Assembly: GCF_000744415.1 (NCBI RefSeq)
Contig: NZ_JQLW01000011.1
Location: 62,001-126,000, forward strand
Direction: 5' to 3'
Source of the DNA: Ghiorsea bivora
GTDB lineage: Bacteria > Pseudomonadota > Zetaproteobacteria > Mariprofundales > Mariprofundaceae
Length of the DNA: 64,000 nucleotides
The stretch's first letter is position 1. Each line of letters begins with the position of its first letter. Shown here piece by piece: positions 35,529 through 45,007 of the stretch. The notes beneath the pieces were generated by a model that was not told the origin of the DNA, did not search any database, and saw only the letters and a list, made by a program, of their open reading frames with translations. A program made the position numbers and the translations under genes.

Positions 35529-36182
35529 TCAATGTTGCAGCCTTCTTGCAATGACGACTTCTGATGGAACACCGTAAGATACAATAGTAGAATCATGAAG
35601 AATATGCCATTTATCATTTTGCAAGTATTCTGATATTTTTATTGGGCGGCACCCACCTACAATGGATGGTTTTAATTTATATAGGCTGCTCCAAATGAAC
35701 TCTACAATGTGTGAAACAAAAGAAGTACCATGAGTCAAACTAGCAAGACAAAGGTAACCACCTGGTAAGAGTATACGGTAAGCCTCGTTTAGTAAGACTA
35801 TTATGTCTTCCTCAGTAAGTAAGTCCAGTACATAGGTAGAAATAAATCTATCTGCGGACTGATCTGTAATATTAATTATAGGTTTTCCTTCATTTTTATA
35901 GCATTTTGCACGATCAGAATACTGTTCAATATTTTTTTGACAAAGAGCGACCATTGTTTGACTAATATCAACACCTAGATAATAACATTTTCGGGATAAA
36001 ATATTTTTCAATAATCGAGATGCTAACTTTCCAGTTCCACAACCAAATTCTATAATATTTTTTGCTTCGTCAAATTTGCCTAGCTCGATTAAATTGTTCA
36101 TTGCTGATTCTTCGTAAAACTGCTTACTCTGCTTTTTTCCGAACGAGTCATAAAATCTTTGTGCTTCATTATATGTAAGCAT
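35529..36182 (-). CDS. Class I SAM-dependent methyltransferase, probably acquired
   Basis: A 217-residue methyltransferase with motif I NIIEFGCGTGKLASRLL and a following LGVDIS acidic loop, and post motifs FISTYVLDLLTEEDI and LLPGGYLCLASL. The substrate cannot be told. The gene is visibly more A/T-rich and rich in Lys, Asn and Ile codons than its neighbours, which suggests recent transfer. A ribosome site (GAGGAAAG) precedes the ATG at 36182. An attC-like motif lies just downstream and a 9-bp palindrome just upstream. Confidence 0.85.
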   Translation of the reverse strand: MLTYNEAQRFYDSFGKKQSKQFYEESAMNNLIELGKFDEAKNIIEFGCGTGKLASRLLKNILSRKCYYLGVDISQTMVALCQKNIEQYSDRAKCYKNEGKPIINITDQSADRFISTYVLDLLTEEDIIVLLNEAYRILLPGGYLCLASLTHGTSFVSHIVEFIWSSLYKLKPSIVGGCRPIKISEYLQNDKWHILHDSTIVSYGVPSEVVIARRLQH

Positions 36183-36202
36183 TTTCTTTCCTCACCCAGC
36201 TC

Positions 36203-36234
36203 GGTAATACACGTATTTGATGCCATGTATTACC
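36203..36234. promoter_or_regulatory. Perfect 9-bp inverted repeat upstream of the methyltransferase
   Basis: GGTAATACA at 36203-36211 pairs with TGTATTACC at 36226-36234, with a 14-base spacer. It lies between aspC and the methyltransferase gene. There is no U-tract, so it is probably an operator or an insertion boundary, not a terminator. Confidence 0.45.
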
Positions 36235-36249
36235 CCCCTATTTACATCC

Positions 36250-37455
36250 TTATTTTAAACTACTCGCAGCTTTGGCAACTCGACTCACGGCATCTTCCAA
36301 TGTGTCTTGTGAAACCGCATAAGAAAAGCGAACTTGCCCAGGTGAGCCAAATGCTGTGCCAGGCACAAGGGCTACGCCTGCAGCTTCAAGCAACCATTCG
36401 CAGACCGCTACATCATCTGTGAGTACTAAGCCTTCTGGCGTGGTTTTGCCTAACCAATCGGTGATGGTTGGAAAAACATAAAACGCACCATCGGGCGTGA
36501 TGCAATCCATGCCATCAATTGCATTTAAGGCATTCACCAACCAAGTGCGGCGGGTTTCATAGGTGCGCACCATTTCATCAAGCTCGTTTGTTGGGCCTTG
36601 AAGAGCTGCAAGGGCTGCTTTTTGGGCAATCGATGATGGATTAGACGTGGACTGCCCTTGAATCTTGCTCATGGCTTTAATCAGCTCCAATGGTCCTGCA
36701 CAAAAACCAATGCGCCAGCCTGTCATACAATAGGCTTTGGACACACCGTTAAGCGTGATGGTGCGGTCAATCAAATCAGGATTTATTTCGGCGAATGTGG
36801 CAAATGTTTTGCCATCAAACATGATTTTCTCATACATATCATCGGTTGCCACCACGATATTCGGGTATTTACGCACCACTTCACCCAAGGCTTTCAAATC
36901 GTCGGCTGAATATGCCATGCCTGTTGGGTTGGATGGTGAATTGAGGAACATCATTTTGGTTTTTGGTGTAATCGCAGCTTCTAACTGCGCAGCGGTCAGT
37001 TTAAAATCGGCATCAGCCAAACATTCCACAATCACTGGCTCACCTTCGGCAAGCAACACCATGTCGGGATAACTCACCCAATAAGGCGCTGGGATAATTA
37101 CTTCATCGCCTGCGTTGATGAGCGCCATGAGTAGATTATAAATACATTGCTTGCCGCCTGTGCTGACAAGGATTTGTTCGGGTGCATAATCGAGGTTGTT
37201 ATCACGCTTAAACTTGGCTGCAACTTCTTTGCGCAACTCCGGAATACCAGGTACTGCGGTGTAACGGGTAAAACCTTCTTCAATGGCTTTGATGCCTGCA
37301 ATACGCGCTGCTTGCGGCGTTTCAAAATCAGGCTCACCCACAGATAATGAGATAATATTCTTGCCCGATGCGCGTAACTCAGCGGCTTTGGCTGTGATGG
37401 CTAAGGTGGCAGATGGTTTTACTTTGGAAAGGCGGTTGGATAATTGAATAGTCAT
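36250..37455 (-). CDS. aspC: Aspartate/prephenate-type aminotransferase
   Basis: A 401-residue class I aminotransferase of the AspAT 1b type. Landmarks are SLSVGEPDFETPQAA, STGGKQCIYNLL, SPYW-type APYWVSYPDM, NSPSNPTG, and the PLP lysine in TLNGVSKAYCMTGWRIGF with the substrate arginine RFSYAVS near the end. It transfers amino groups between glutamate and oxaloacetate, and subgroup members also act on prephenate. Translation starts at the ATG at 37455. Confidence 0.92.
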   Translation of the reverse strand: MTIQLSNRLSKVKPSATLAITAKAAELRASGKNIISLSVGEPDFETPQAARIAGIKAIEEGFTRYTAVPGIPELRKEVAAKFKRDNNLDYAPEQILVSTGGKQCIYNLLMALINAGDEVIIPAPYWVSYPDMVLLAEGEPVIVECLADADFKLTAAQLEAAITPKTKMMFLNSPSNPTGMAYSADDLKALGEVVRKYPNIVVATDDMYEKIMFDGKTFATFAEINPDLIDRTITLNGVSKAYCMTGWRIGFCAGPLELIKAMSKIQGQSTSNPSSIAQKAALAALQGPTNELDEMVRTYETRRTWLVNALNAIDGMDCITPDGAFYVFPTITDWLGKTTPEGLVLTDDVAVCEWLLEAAGVALVPGTAFGSPGQVRFSYAVSQDTLEDAVSRVAKAASSLK

Positions 37456-37511
37456 GTGCTAATCGTGGCAGGCTTTGGGCTTCTTCGCAATAGCTATTCA
37501 CTAATACGTTA

Positions 37512-37637
37512 AACCGCAGAAGACGCAAAGTTTCGCAAAGGAACGAAAGCAATACATCTTAATAGTCTGCGTATATCCTGTTCATCTATGGCTCAATAAA
37601 TTGTTTTACTCTGCGAAACTTTGCGTCCTCTGCGGTT
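37512..37637. repeat. Inverted-repeat element between ntrC and aspC
   Basis: Two 29-base arms at 37512-37540 and 37609-37637 are inverted copies matching at 27 of 29 positions, separated by 68 bases. The arms consist of the CCGCAGA.GACGCAAAG type of repeat seen in many bacterial intergenic regions. It fills the space between the two genes and ends 6 bases before the ntrC stop. In RNA it would form a very stable stem. Confidence 0.75.
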
Positions 37638-37643
37638 CCTTGT

Positions 37644-39092
37644 TTAGCGTTTGTAATAACTTGGGTCGATGTCATAGTGTTTGAGCATTTTACGCACAGT
37701 GTTTCGGTTTAAACCCAACATATCCGCAACCCTTAATTGATTACCCTCAGACTTTTCCAACGCAAGATGCAACAACGGTGGCTCCACCTGCTCCAACACA
37801 TGCCTGTGCAAACCTTGGGCATCTTCATAACCCAGTTGATCCATATAACGTTTGATGCAACGCTCCACTGCCCCTGCCAATGTTTCAGGCTCGGCTTTGT
37901 TGCCTTCATCATTGCCCAAAGCCAATGCCACATCAGTCATGGTGATGCTTGCACCTGGGGTCAACACGGCAAGTCTACGCATCACATTTTTCAGTTCACG
38001 CACATTGCCCTGCCAATCAAAGCGTTGTAACAATCCAATGGCATCATCCATCAAAATCGGTGCTGTAATATGTAATTCTTCCGCAGCTGATGCCAATAGT
38101 GCCGCAGCAAGCTCTGGAATATCATCCCTACGCTCGCGAAGTGGTGGGATGTGTACGGGAATCACATTTAAACGGTAATACAAATCCTCACGGAACTGAC
38201 CTTTTTGAATTTTATCCTGCAAAAATTGATGCGTGGCAGCCAATAAACGCACATTCACCCGCTTGGTTTTGGTGCTGCCTACCCGCTGCACTTCACCCGT
38301 CTCCAATACGCGCAACATTTTCGCCTGCAAAGCCAGCGGCATATCACCAATTTCATCGAGAAACAATGTGCCGCCATCGGCTTCTTCAAAATGCCCTGCT
38401 CTAGCTTTATCTGCACCCGTAAATGCGCCTTTTTCATGACCAAACAATTCAGCTTCCAATAATTCAGCAGGAATAGCTGCGGTATTGATCGCAATAAAGG
38501 CTTGATTGGCTCTGGGGCTTTGCCTGTGCAACTCTTGTGCTACCAATTCTTTGCCTGTACCCGACTCACCTGTGATGAGTACTGTCATGTCCGATGCGGC
38601 AACCCGACCAATCATGCGGAACAACTGCTGCATGGCAGGGCTTTTGCCTAGGATGGGTTGATGGGCTTGGGGCTGATGTTGTGTTATTTGCTCTGAATTT
38701 TCGTCTTGATGTTGTTTTTTACTTCTTTTTTTCACACTTGCTTTGGGTTTAACCCGCTCGATAAGCTCGCGCACTTCATCCAAATCAAAAGGTTTGGGTA
38801 AATACTCCATCGCACCCGCACGGTAAGCTTCCACGGCATGATCAAAAGTCGTTTCTGCTGTTAGCATAATCACTGGTGCATCAAACACTCCCGATTCCAA
38901 TACCTGCATCCCATTACCATCGGGCAAAAATACATCCAAAAAGATAATGGCAAATGTATGCTCAGCGATGGCTTGGTGTGCGGTTGCCAAATCAGGTGCT
39001 TCCACCACGTCAAAACCTTGCTCTTTGAGCACCCTGCTCAATACCCAGCGAATGCCGTCATCATCATCTACAATCAATGCCTTTTGCATCAT
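37644..39092 (-). CDS. ntrC: Nitrogen regulation response regulator NtrC
   Basis: A 482-residue sigma-54 enhancer-binding protein. It has an N-terminal receiver (ALIVDDDDGIRWVL, phosphorylated Asp in IIFLDVFLPDGNG), an AAA+ domain with Walker A GESGTGKE, the sigma-54 contact loop GAFTGA and Walker B GGTLFLDEIGD, and a C-terminal Fis-type HTH (NQLRVADMLGLNRNTVRKML). It is phosphorylated by NtrB under nitrogen limitation and activates genes such as glnA. It is the last gene of dusB-ntrB-ntrC. Confidence 0.93.
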   Translation of the reverse strand: MMQKALIVDDDDGIRWVLSRVLKEQGFDVVEAPDLATAHQAIAEHTFAIIFLDVFLPDGNGMQVLESGVFDAPVIMLTAETTFDHAVEAYRAGAMEYLPKPFDLDEVRELIERVKPKASVKKRSKKQHQDENSEQITQHQPQAHQPILGKSPAMQQLFRMIGRVAASDMTVLITGESGTGKELVAQELHRQSPRANQAFIAINTAAIPAELLEAELFGHEKGAFTGADKARAGHFEEADGGTLFLDEIGDMPLALQAKMLRVLETGEVQRVGSTKTKRVNVRLLAATHQFLQDKIQKGQFREDLYYRLNVIPVHIPPLRERRDDIPELAAALLASAAEELHITAPILMDDAIGLLQRFDWQGNVRELKNVMRRLAVLTPGASITMTDVALALGNDEGNKAEPETLAGAVERCIKRYMDQLGYEDAQGLHRHVLEQVEPPLLHLALEKSEGNQLRVADMLGLNRNTVRKMLKHYDIDPSYYKR

Positions 39093-39098
39093 ATCTCC

Positions 39099-40118
39099 CT
39101 AAGCCACTTTTAATGGCAGATACATGGTAAATGAAGTGCGCATCAATTCACTTTGCACCACAACCTTACCCCCGTGTTCCTGCACCACCTGCTGCACAAT
39201 GCTTAAACCCAAACCATTGCCCCGCGCTTTGCCTGTAACATAAGGCTCAAACATTTTATCACGAATATGCGCAGGGATTTCTGCACCATTACTGATAATT
39301 TTAATCGATAACACTGTGCCTTTATGCCCTGTAAGCACCACACCATGTTCAATGCGTGTTTCCCAAATCACCAAATCAGAGCCTGCTTCTACCGCATTGC
39401 TCCATAAATTTTCAATGGCTTGGCGAAATCTACGCGCATGACACATAATCGGCGGAATACTGGGGTCAAACGAACGCTGTAATTTCACAGCCACATCACT
39501 TTTACTCACTTCATCAATCAACACATGAATATTAACCAATGTCATCTCTACATTGGCTCTTGGCCCTACTTGTAAAAAACTATCCACCCGCTCTTTGATT
39601 CTATCCACATCGGCAAGCATATGCTCCACGATTTCTAAAGCATCACCTTCGACTTGCTCACTCAATAGCTGGGTTGCCCCGCGAAGTGCTGCCAATGGGT
39701 TTTTAATCTCATGTGCCCGCTCCAAAGCAATGCGAGAGACAGCTTCTGCCACTTCATGTCGCCGATTTTGCATTTCAGCTTCAAGCCTATTGCCTTCTGC
39801 AATCATCACCACGGAAATATAACCATCAGCTTGTTGTGAAAAGTATAAAGTATAAGGTTTATGACCCGCCACGGTATAAAATGCATCCGAAGATACCGTC
39901 TCTGCATTGGTAGCATGCGTCAATAAACGCTGCAACTCATCTTCAGGCGCAATAAATGTTGCCAAGTTTTTATGCAACATACGTTTTTCAGAAACATTTA
40001 AGTGCTCTTGTGCCAATAAGTTAGCACTTAGAATATTGCCTTCCCTATCCAGCAGCAAACAAGATACAGGCAAGTCTGAAAAAAGAACTGTCACTTCAGC
40101 ATCAGGCTGCAATGCCAT
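39099..40118 (-). CDS. ntrB: Nitrogen regulation histidine kinase NtrB
   Basis: A 339-residue cytoplasmic kinase with an N-terminal PAS domain (VLFSDLPVSCLLLDREGNILSANLLA), the phosphoacceptor H-box ERAHEIKNPLAALRGA and an ATPase domain ending GNGLGLSIVQQVVQEHGG. No membrane segment. NtrB phosphorylates NtrC and is controlled by PII (GlnB), not present here. It overlaps dusB by 17 bases and lies 6 bases before ntrC. Confidence 0.93.
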   Translation of the reverse strand: MALQPDAEVTVLFSDLPVSCLLLDREGNILSANLLAQEHLNVSEKRMLHKNLATFIAPEDELQRLLTHATNAETVSSDAFYTVAGHKPYTLYFSQQADGYISVVMIAEGNRLEAEMQNRRHEVAEAVSRIALERAHEIKNPLAALRGATQLLSEQVEGDALEIVEHMLADVDRIKERVDSFLQVGPRANVEMTLVNIHVLIDEVSKSDVAVKLQRSFDPSIPPIMCHARRFRQAIENLWSNAVEAGSDLVIWETRIEHGVVLTGHKGTVLSIKIISNGAEIPAHIRDKMFEPYVTGKARGNGLGLSIVQQVVQEHGGKVVVQSELMRTSFTMYLPLKVA

Positions 40119-41187
40119 TCACCGTATGTGTTGCTTCTTCAGCGTGAATATTGGATAAAAAATAAGCTTTTGCTGTCTCAATTTGTTGTTCCCATTCAAA
40201 TATCTTTTGGAATGATGAACGAAATTCAGCAGAACCTCTGTGTCCTTTGGAATACCAAGGCACATGTTTACGCACCAACTTGGATGCGCGTTTGACACCA
40301 TGAAAATCTGCCAAATGCAACATATGTTCATGCACCACAGCCCACACTTCTTCGGCATTTGGTTTTTCAGGTTTGGGCAAGCCCATAATCGCGGCATGCA
40401 CTTCCGCCAGCACCCAAGGATTACCTTGCACAGCGCGCCCAATCATCACCCCATCGCACCCACTCTGACGAATCATCTCTAAAGCTGATTCACCATCAAT
40501 AATATCACCATTACCAATCACAGGAATCGACACCGCAGCTTTTGCCAACCCTATATCTTCCCATGATGCTTTACCATTAAACATTTGCGCTCTTGTGCGC
40601 CCATGCACCGTCAACATTTGAATACCATTATCTTCAGCAATACGTGCAATATTTTCTACATTTTTGCTCTCATTATCCCAACCTGTACGAATTTTTAGGG
40701 TAACGGGAATATCCACAGCCTTGACAACCGCATCAATCACACGAGCCACCAAAGCCTCATCGCGCAACATGGCAGAACCTGCCACTTGTTTGACCACTTT
40801 TTTTACAGGACACCCCATATTGATGTCCACAAAATCTGCGCCGTGATCCACAGCCCACTTGGCAGCATCGACCACAAACTTAGAATCAGAGCCTGCAATT
40901 TGAATCGAAACGGGGCTTTCATCTTTATCCAACTCAGCCATGCGCTCGGTGCGCTCTCTGCCCTGCTCTACGGCGCGGGAAGCAATCATTTCAGTGACGG
41001 TTAGCCCAATACCAAAACGCCTGCAAATGCGGCGAAAGGGTAAATCGGTGATGCCTGCCATGGGTGCCAAAGCAATGGGTGGGTTTATCTCAAAATCTCC
41101 CAACTTAAAGCCAGGTAATACGGCTTGTAGCTGTTTGGCTTGCGTATGCTGAGTTTGGGCTGACTGGGGTTGAACTTGTAACGTCAT
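40102..41187 (-). CDS. dusB: tRNA-dihydrouridine synthase B
   Basis: DusB reduces uridine to dihydrouridine in the tRNA D-loop using FMN and NADPH. The 361-residue TIM-barrel protein has APMAGITDLPFRRICRRFG at the start, the catalytic cysteine in INMGCPVKKVVK, and VHGRTRAQMFNG. It has the older name NifR3 because it precedes ntrB-ntrC in Rhodobacter, as here. Its N-terminal 25 residues are Gln-rich and not conserved, so an internal start is possible. Confidence 0.94.
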   Translation of the reverse strand: MTLQVQPQSAQTQHTQAKQLQAVLPGFKLGDFEINPPIALAPMAGITDLPFRRICRRFGIGLTVTEMIASRAVEQGRERTERMAELDKDESPVSIQIAGSDSKFVVDAAKWAVDHGADFVDINMGCPVKKVVKQVAGSAMLRDEALVARVIDAVVKAVDIPVTLKIRTGWDNESKNVENIARIAEDNGIQMLTVHGRTRAQMFNGKASWEDIGLAKAAVSIPVIGNGDIIDGESALEMIRQSGCDGVMIGRAVQGNPWVLAEVHAAIMGLPKPEKPNAEEVWAVVHEHMLHLADFHGVKRASKLVRKHVPWYSKGHRGSAEFRSSFQKIFEWEQQIETAKAYFLSNIHAEEATHTVNGIAA

Positions 41188-41316
41188 GAATCTCTCTTAC
41201 TAAAGTATGATGAAAAAGAAGGCTTTGCCTAAATTTTGGGCAACAATAGGCTTTCCAACGACCTTTGTCGATAATACAATTTGAACATTGTAGCTAAGCC
41301 ATGCAGCTTATGCCGC

Positions 41317-41919
41317 ATGACTACTTCTGTACACTGGCAAAACACCAATTTTCAGCTCTCTGTGGCTGATGCAAAACAATTCCCTGACACCCACTTACCC
41401 CAAGTGGCTGTTGCAGGGCACTCTAACGTAGGTAAATCCTCATTATTAAACACCTTATTTGGGCGAAAAGGTCTGGTAAAAACCTCTAAAAACCCTGGTT
41501 GCACCCGCCTTTTAAACCTGTTTGAAGTGGATGAAAAAATCTTGGTCGTAGATTTACCGGGTTATGGTTATGCCCGCGCTTCTAAGGTCGAAAAATACAA
41601 ATGGGCGGGTTTAATTGAAAACTACCTCAAAAGCCCCAAGGTCGCCCAGCTTGTGTTAGTGCTTTTAGACTTTAGGCACGGCCCTAAAGAAAGCGACTTA
41701 CAACTCATTGATTGGCTCAATGAATCAGGCATTCGTTGGCAGCCCGTGGCAACCAAATCAGATAAACTCAAAGGCAATGCCAAACGCAAACGCAAACAAG
41801 AAATGATTGATGCTTTGGGTGGCATGCTTGAGCCGATATTAACATCCAGCCTTAAAAATGAAGGCATGCAAGCGCTAAGAAAAGTTATCATTGAAGAGGT
41901 TTTACACACGAATGACTGA
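41317..41919 (+). CDS. engB: Ribosome biogenesis GTPase EngB (YsxC/YihA)
   Basis: EngB is a small GTPase needed for 50S assembly. The 200-residue protein shows G1 GHSNVGKSS, G2/G3 region TSKNPGCTR and DLPGYGYA, and G4 ATKSDKL. I start at the ATG at 41317 (MTTSVHWQNTNFQLS), which matches the family start; the longer frame upstream adds unrelated residues. Its last bases overlap the start of the fatty acid hydroxylase gene. Confidence 0.95.
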   Translation: MTTSVHWQNTNFQLSVADAKQFPDTHLPQVAVAGHSNVGKSSLLNTLFGRKGLVKTSKNPGCTRLLNLFEVDEKILVVDLPGYGYARASKVEKYKWAGLIENYLKSPKVAQLVLVLLDFRHGPKESDLQLIDWLNESGIRWQPVATKSDKLKGNAKRKRKQEMIDALGGMLEPILTSSLKNEGMQALRKVIIEEVLHTND

Positions 41920-42751
41920 CCAAGAACTACGCACTTATGCTTTTATCAGCATTATTAGCTTTGTGATTCTGTGGGAGTTCATAGCAAACAAACGCCCATT
42001 AAAGCAGCGTAAATTCAAACGTTGGCTCAACAATTTTGGTTTAATTGCTGTGGATACCGTTGTGGTCAAACTACTCTTACCAGCAGGTGCGTTTGGCGTG
42101 GCACTGTGGGCAGAAAACAATGGTTATGGCCTGCTCAATAACATCGATATCTCACCGCTTGCAGCAACAGTTGTTACCGTGATTATCTTGGATATGATTA
42201 TCTATTGGCAACATCGTTTATTCCATGTGGTGCCCATGTTCTGGCGCTTGCATCAAGTGCATCATGCCGATCGTGATATTGATGTAAGTACAGGTTTACG
42301 TTTTCACCCCATTGAAATTATATTGTCCATGTTGATTAAATTTGTTGCAGTGATAACCCTTGGTGCGCCGGCAGCTGCCGTGGTTTTATTTGAAGTGATT
42401 CTCAATGGCATGGCAATGTTTAACCATGGTAATATTCGTATGCCCAAAGCTTTGGATAGTTTGATTCGTTTACTGTTTGTCACACCCGATATGCACCGCG
42501 TACATCATTCGATTTTCAAACATGAAACCAATAGCAATTATGGCTTCAACTTGTCTATTTGGGATAAAATATTTGGCAGCTACCATGCCCAGCCCGACTT
42601 GGGACACGATAAAATGACCATAGGTTTACAGCAATACCAAGGCAATACGCCCACATCTTCCCTTTTGTGGATGCTCAAGCTACCGTTTACCCAATCGGGT
42701 GGTATGTATGCCCAAAAAGATAAACCAACAACCAAGGAAACAGCTTTATGA
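41912..42751 (+). CDS. Fatty acid hydroxylase / sterol desaturase family membrane protein
   Basis: A 279-residue integral membrane protein with the histidine clusters of the di-iron hydroxylase family: HRLFH, HQVHHAD, HGN and HRVHH. About four membrane segments are visible (FISIISFVILWEFIA, LLPAGAFGVALWA, LAATVVTVIILDMIIYW, ILSMLIKFVAVITLG). The substrate is a lipid, but which one is unknown. It overlaps engB by 8 bases and the BFD-like gene by 4. Related proteins are often called sterol desaturases even in bacteria without sterols. Confidence 0.88.
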   Translation: MTDQELRTYAFISIISFVILWEFIANKRPLKQRKFKRWLNNFGLIAVDTVVVKLLLPAGAFGVALWAENNGYGLLNNIDISPLAATVVTVIILDMIIYWQHRLFHVVPMFWRLHQVHHADRDIDVSTGLRFHPIEIILSMLIKFVAVITLGAPAAAVVLFEVILNGMAMFNHGNIRMPKALDSLIRLLFVTPDMHRVHHSIFKHETNSNYGFNLSIWDKIFGSYHAQPDLGHDKMTIGLQQYQGNTPTSSLLWMLKLPFTQSGGMYAQKDKPTTKETAL

Positions 42752-42948
42752 GTGATGAAATTGTAAACCGCTGCGAATGTATGCACAAAACCTTTGCCGA
42801 ACTTAAAGAGTTGGGCTCAATTGAAGCTGCTATGGCAGCAGGCGCTGGCATGGACTGTGAAGGATGCACACCTTGGCTCAAACTATCTTTTGCCTCAGGT
42901 GAAAATGAATTGGCATTGGATGACCCTCGTTTGAAGGACTTCGAATAG
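42748..42948 (+). CDS. BFD-like [2Fe-2S] protein
   Basis: A 66-residue protein with cysteines C9-x-C11 and, near residues 37-40, CEGC, the pattern of bacterioferritin-associated ferredoxin (BFD) domains. It lacks any other domain. BFD reduces iron in bacterioferritin to release it; small BFD-like proteins also serve other electron transfers. No bacterioferritin gene is adjacent. It is coupled by overlaps to the hydroxylase upstream (ATGA) and the transporter downstream (TAGTG). Confidence 0.78.
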   Translation: MSDEIVNRCECMHKTFAELKELGSIEAAMAAGAGMDCEGCTPWLKLSFASGENELALDDPRLKDFE

Positions 42949-44009
42949 TGGCACAACCTACCCCAGTCAGCCGCGGCGAACATATTCTGCTGATTACAGC
43001 CTGCCTCATTATTATTGTGGTTGGGTTAAAGCTGGCGGCACCCTTAATGGTGACCTTACTATTATCCGCATTTGTTGCGATTATTTGCCTGCCACCGCTT
43101 TATTTCTTACTCAACAAAGGTGTAAATGTATCCATAGCCGTATTTATCGTGGTGGGCTCGTTAATTCTGATTGGTTTATTGGTATCTTTATTTGCAGGCT
43201 CAGCTATTGCAGATTTCTCAAGGAACTTACCCTTTTATCAAGAACGCATACAAGGGCAAACAGCACAACTTATAGCCTTACTCACTAAAATAGGTGTAGA
43301 AATACCCGCAGGCAACCTACTCGAATCCTTTGACCCATCTGCTGTGATGAAATTTGTCGGCAGCTTGTTAAGCGGCTTAGGCAATGCGCTGACCAATGTG
43401 TTCTTATTACTTCTTATCGTGATATTCGTTTTATTTGAAGCTGTCGCACTTCCTCACAAGTGGGCTGCTATGAATAGCCATGCCCCTTCAACGGATGCAT
43501 TTAAACAATTTTTAAAAACCGTGCATCGTTATTTGGTCATTAAAAGCATGGTAAGTATTGCCACGGGCATATTCATCACCATTTGGTTGAGTTTTTTAGG
43601 TGTCGATTATCCTGTATTATGGGGTTTAATGGCATTTTTATTCAATTTTGTACCCAATATCGGTTCGATTATTGCTGCAGTGCCCGCCATGATGCTGGCA
43701 ACTGTACAATTGGGTTTAGATAGCGCTGCATATACAGCGTTGGGTTATATTATTGTTAATGTTATCATGGGTAATGTGATTGAACCCCGTTATATGGGCA
43801 AAGGTGTAGGTCTTTCTACACTGGTCGTCTTTTTATCACTGGTGGTTTGGGGCTGGATTTTAGGTCCTGTGGGCATGCTTTTATCTGTACCCCTAACCAT
43901 GATTGTTAAACTCGCCTGTGAAGCCAACCCCAAAACTCAGTGGATTGCCATATTATTAGGCCCTGACATCAACCCAGAAGAAAATCAAAAGGAAGCAACA
44001 CAAGTATGA
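42948..44009 (+). CDS. AI-2E family transporter (PerM/TqsA-like)
   Basis: A 353-residue inner-membrane protein with about eight membrane segments, of the AI-2 exporter superfamily. Landmarks are the N-terminal pair of helices, [17 protein letters not shown] and [38 protein letters not shown], which are family signatures. Members export autoinducer-2 or exchange Na+/H+; the substrate is not settled. The start is GTG, overlapping the previous stop codon. The product is followed at once by lipA. Confidence 0.9.
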   Translation: MAQPTPVSRGEHILLITACLIIIVVGLKLAAPLMVTLLLSAFVAIICLPPLYFLLNKGVNVSIAVFIVVGSLILIGLLVSLFAGSAIADFSRNLPFYQERIQGQTAQLIALLTKIGVEIPAGNLLESFDPSAVMKFVGSLLSGLGNALTNVFLLLLIVIFVLFEAVALPHKWAAMNSHAPSTDAFKQFLKTVHRYLVIKSMVSIATGIFITIWLSFLGVDYPVLWGLMAFLFNFVPNIGSIIAAVPAMMLATVQLGLDSAAYTALGYIIVNVIMGNVIEPRYMGKGVGLSTLVVFLSLVVWGWILGPVGMLLSVPLTMIVKLACEANPKTQWIAILLGPDINPEENQKEATQV

Positions 44010-44929
44010 GTAGAAAAGTTATCCCCATCCAAGTTGTAGGTTCAACAACCCAACAAGAACAACCTATGGCAGGTAAACCCAAGTGGCTAAAGGTTCGCGC
44101 ACCCATGTCCAAAGAGTATCAAAATATTACGAAAATGATGCGTGATTTGAAGCTTAACACCGTATGTGAAGAAGCTTCCTGCCCCAATATTGGTGACTGT
44201 TGGAAACAAGGTTCAGCAACATTTATGATTTTAGGCAAAGTATGTACCCGTACATGTGCATTTTGTGATGTCGCAACAGGAAAACCCGATGAAGTTGACC
44301 CCAATGAAGCCATCAATCTTGCCAAAGCCGTGGCTAAAATCGGCTTAAAACATGTTGTTATCACATCCGTGGATAGGGATGATCTCAAAGATGGTGGTGC
44401 TGGGCATTATGCCACCGTGATTCGTGAGCTTAAAACACGGCAACCTGAAGTCACCATTGAAATTCTAACCCCTGATTTCCAGCGCAAACTCGATTCATGT
44501 TTAGATACCATCATGGATTCCAAACCTGATATCTTTAACCACAACCTTGAAACTGTACCTCGCCTTTATCGGTCTATTCGCCCTGGTGCGCGTTATTTCA
44601 CTTCTTTGCGTTTATTACAACGTGCCAAAGAAATTGACCCGAATGTAGTCACCAAGTCGGGTATCATGGTTGGGCTTGGTGAGGAAAAAGATGAAGTATT
44701 GCAAGTACTTGATGATATGCGTGAAGCTGGCATCGATATTCTTACCATCGGTCAATATCTACGCCCAAGCCAAGCACATCACCCCGTGATGAAATACTGG
44801 ACACCCGAAGAGTTTGATGACTTAAAATATATCGCTGAGAAAAAAGGCTTTGGTATGGTGGCATCAGGACCATTGGTGCGCTCATCATTCCATGCCGATG
44901 AAGTGTTTCAGGCATTAAAGCTAAGATGA
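44006..44929 (+). CDS. lipA: Lipoyl synthase
   Basis: LipA is a radical SAM enzyme that inserts two sulfurs into octanoyl groups on lipoyl domains. The 307-residue protein has both cluster motifs: the auxiliary cluster [13 protein letters not shown], and the radical [13 protein letters not shown]. The C-terminal serine that ligates the auxiliary cluster is present ([12 protein letters not shown]). It overlaps the transporter by 4 bases. lipB is not in the window. Confidence 0.97.
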   Translation: MSRKVIPIQVVGSTTQQEQPMAGKPKWLKVRAPMSKEYQNITKMMRDLKLNTVCEEASCPNIGDCWKQGSATFMILGKVCTRTCAFCDVATGKPDEVDPNEAINLAKAVAKIGLKHVVITSVDRDDLKDGGAGHYATVIRELKTRQPEVTIEILTPDFQRKLDSCLDTIMDSKPDIFNHNLETVPRLYRSIRPGARYFTSLRLLQRAKEIDPNVVTKSGIMVGLGEEKDEVLQVLDDMREAGIDILTIGQYLRPSQAHHPVMKYWTPEEFDDLKYIAEKKGFGMVASGPLVRSSFHADEVFQALKLR

Positions 44930-45007
44930 GTTGTTTTGACACAGCCAAACTTGTGCTTCGCACCACCGATACATAAAATAACCTCGTCTATGATAAGGAG
45001 ATATATA

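Noticed and set aside
36203-36234. Terminator for aspC
   Set aside because: The hairpin has no U-tract on the aspC strand, so I list it as a possible operator instead.
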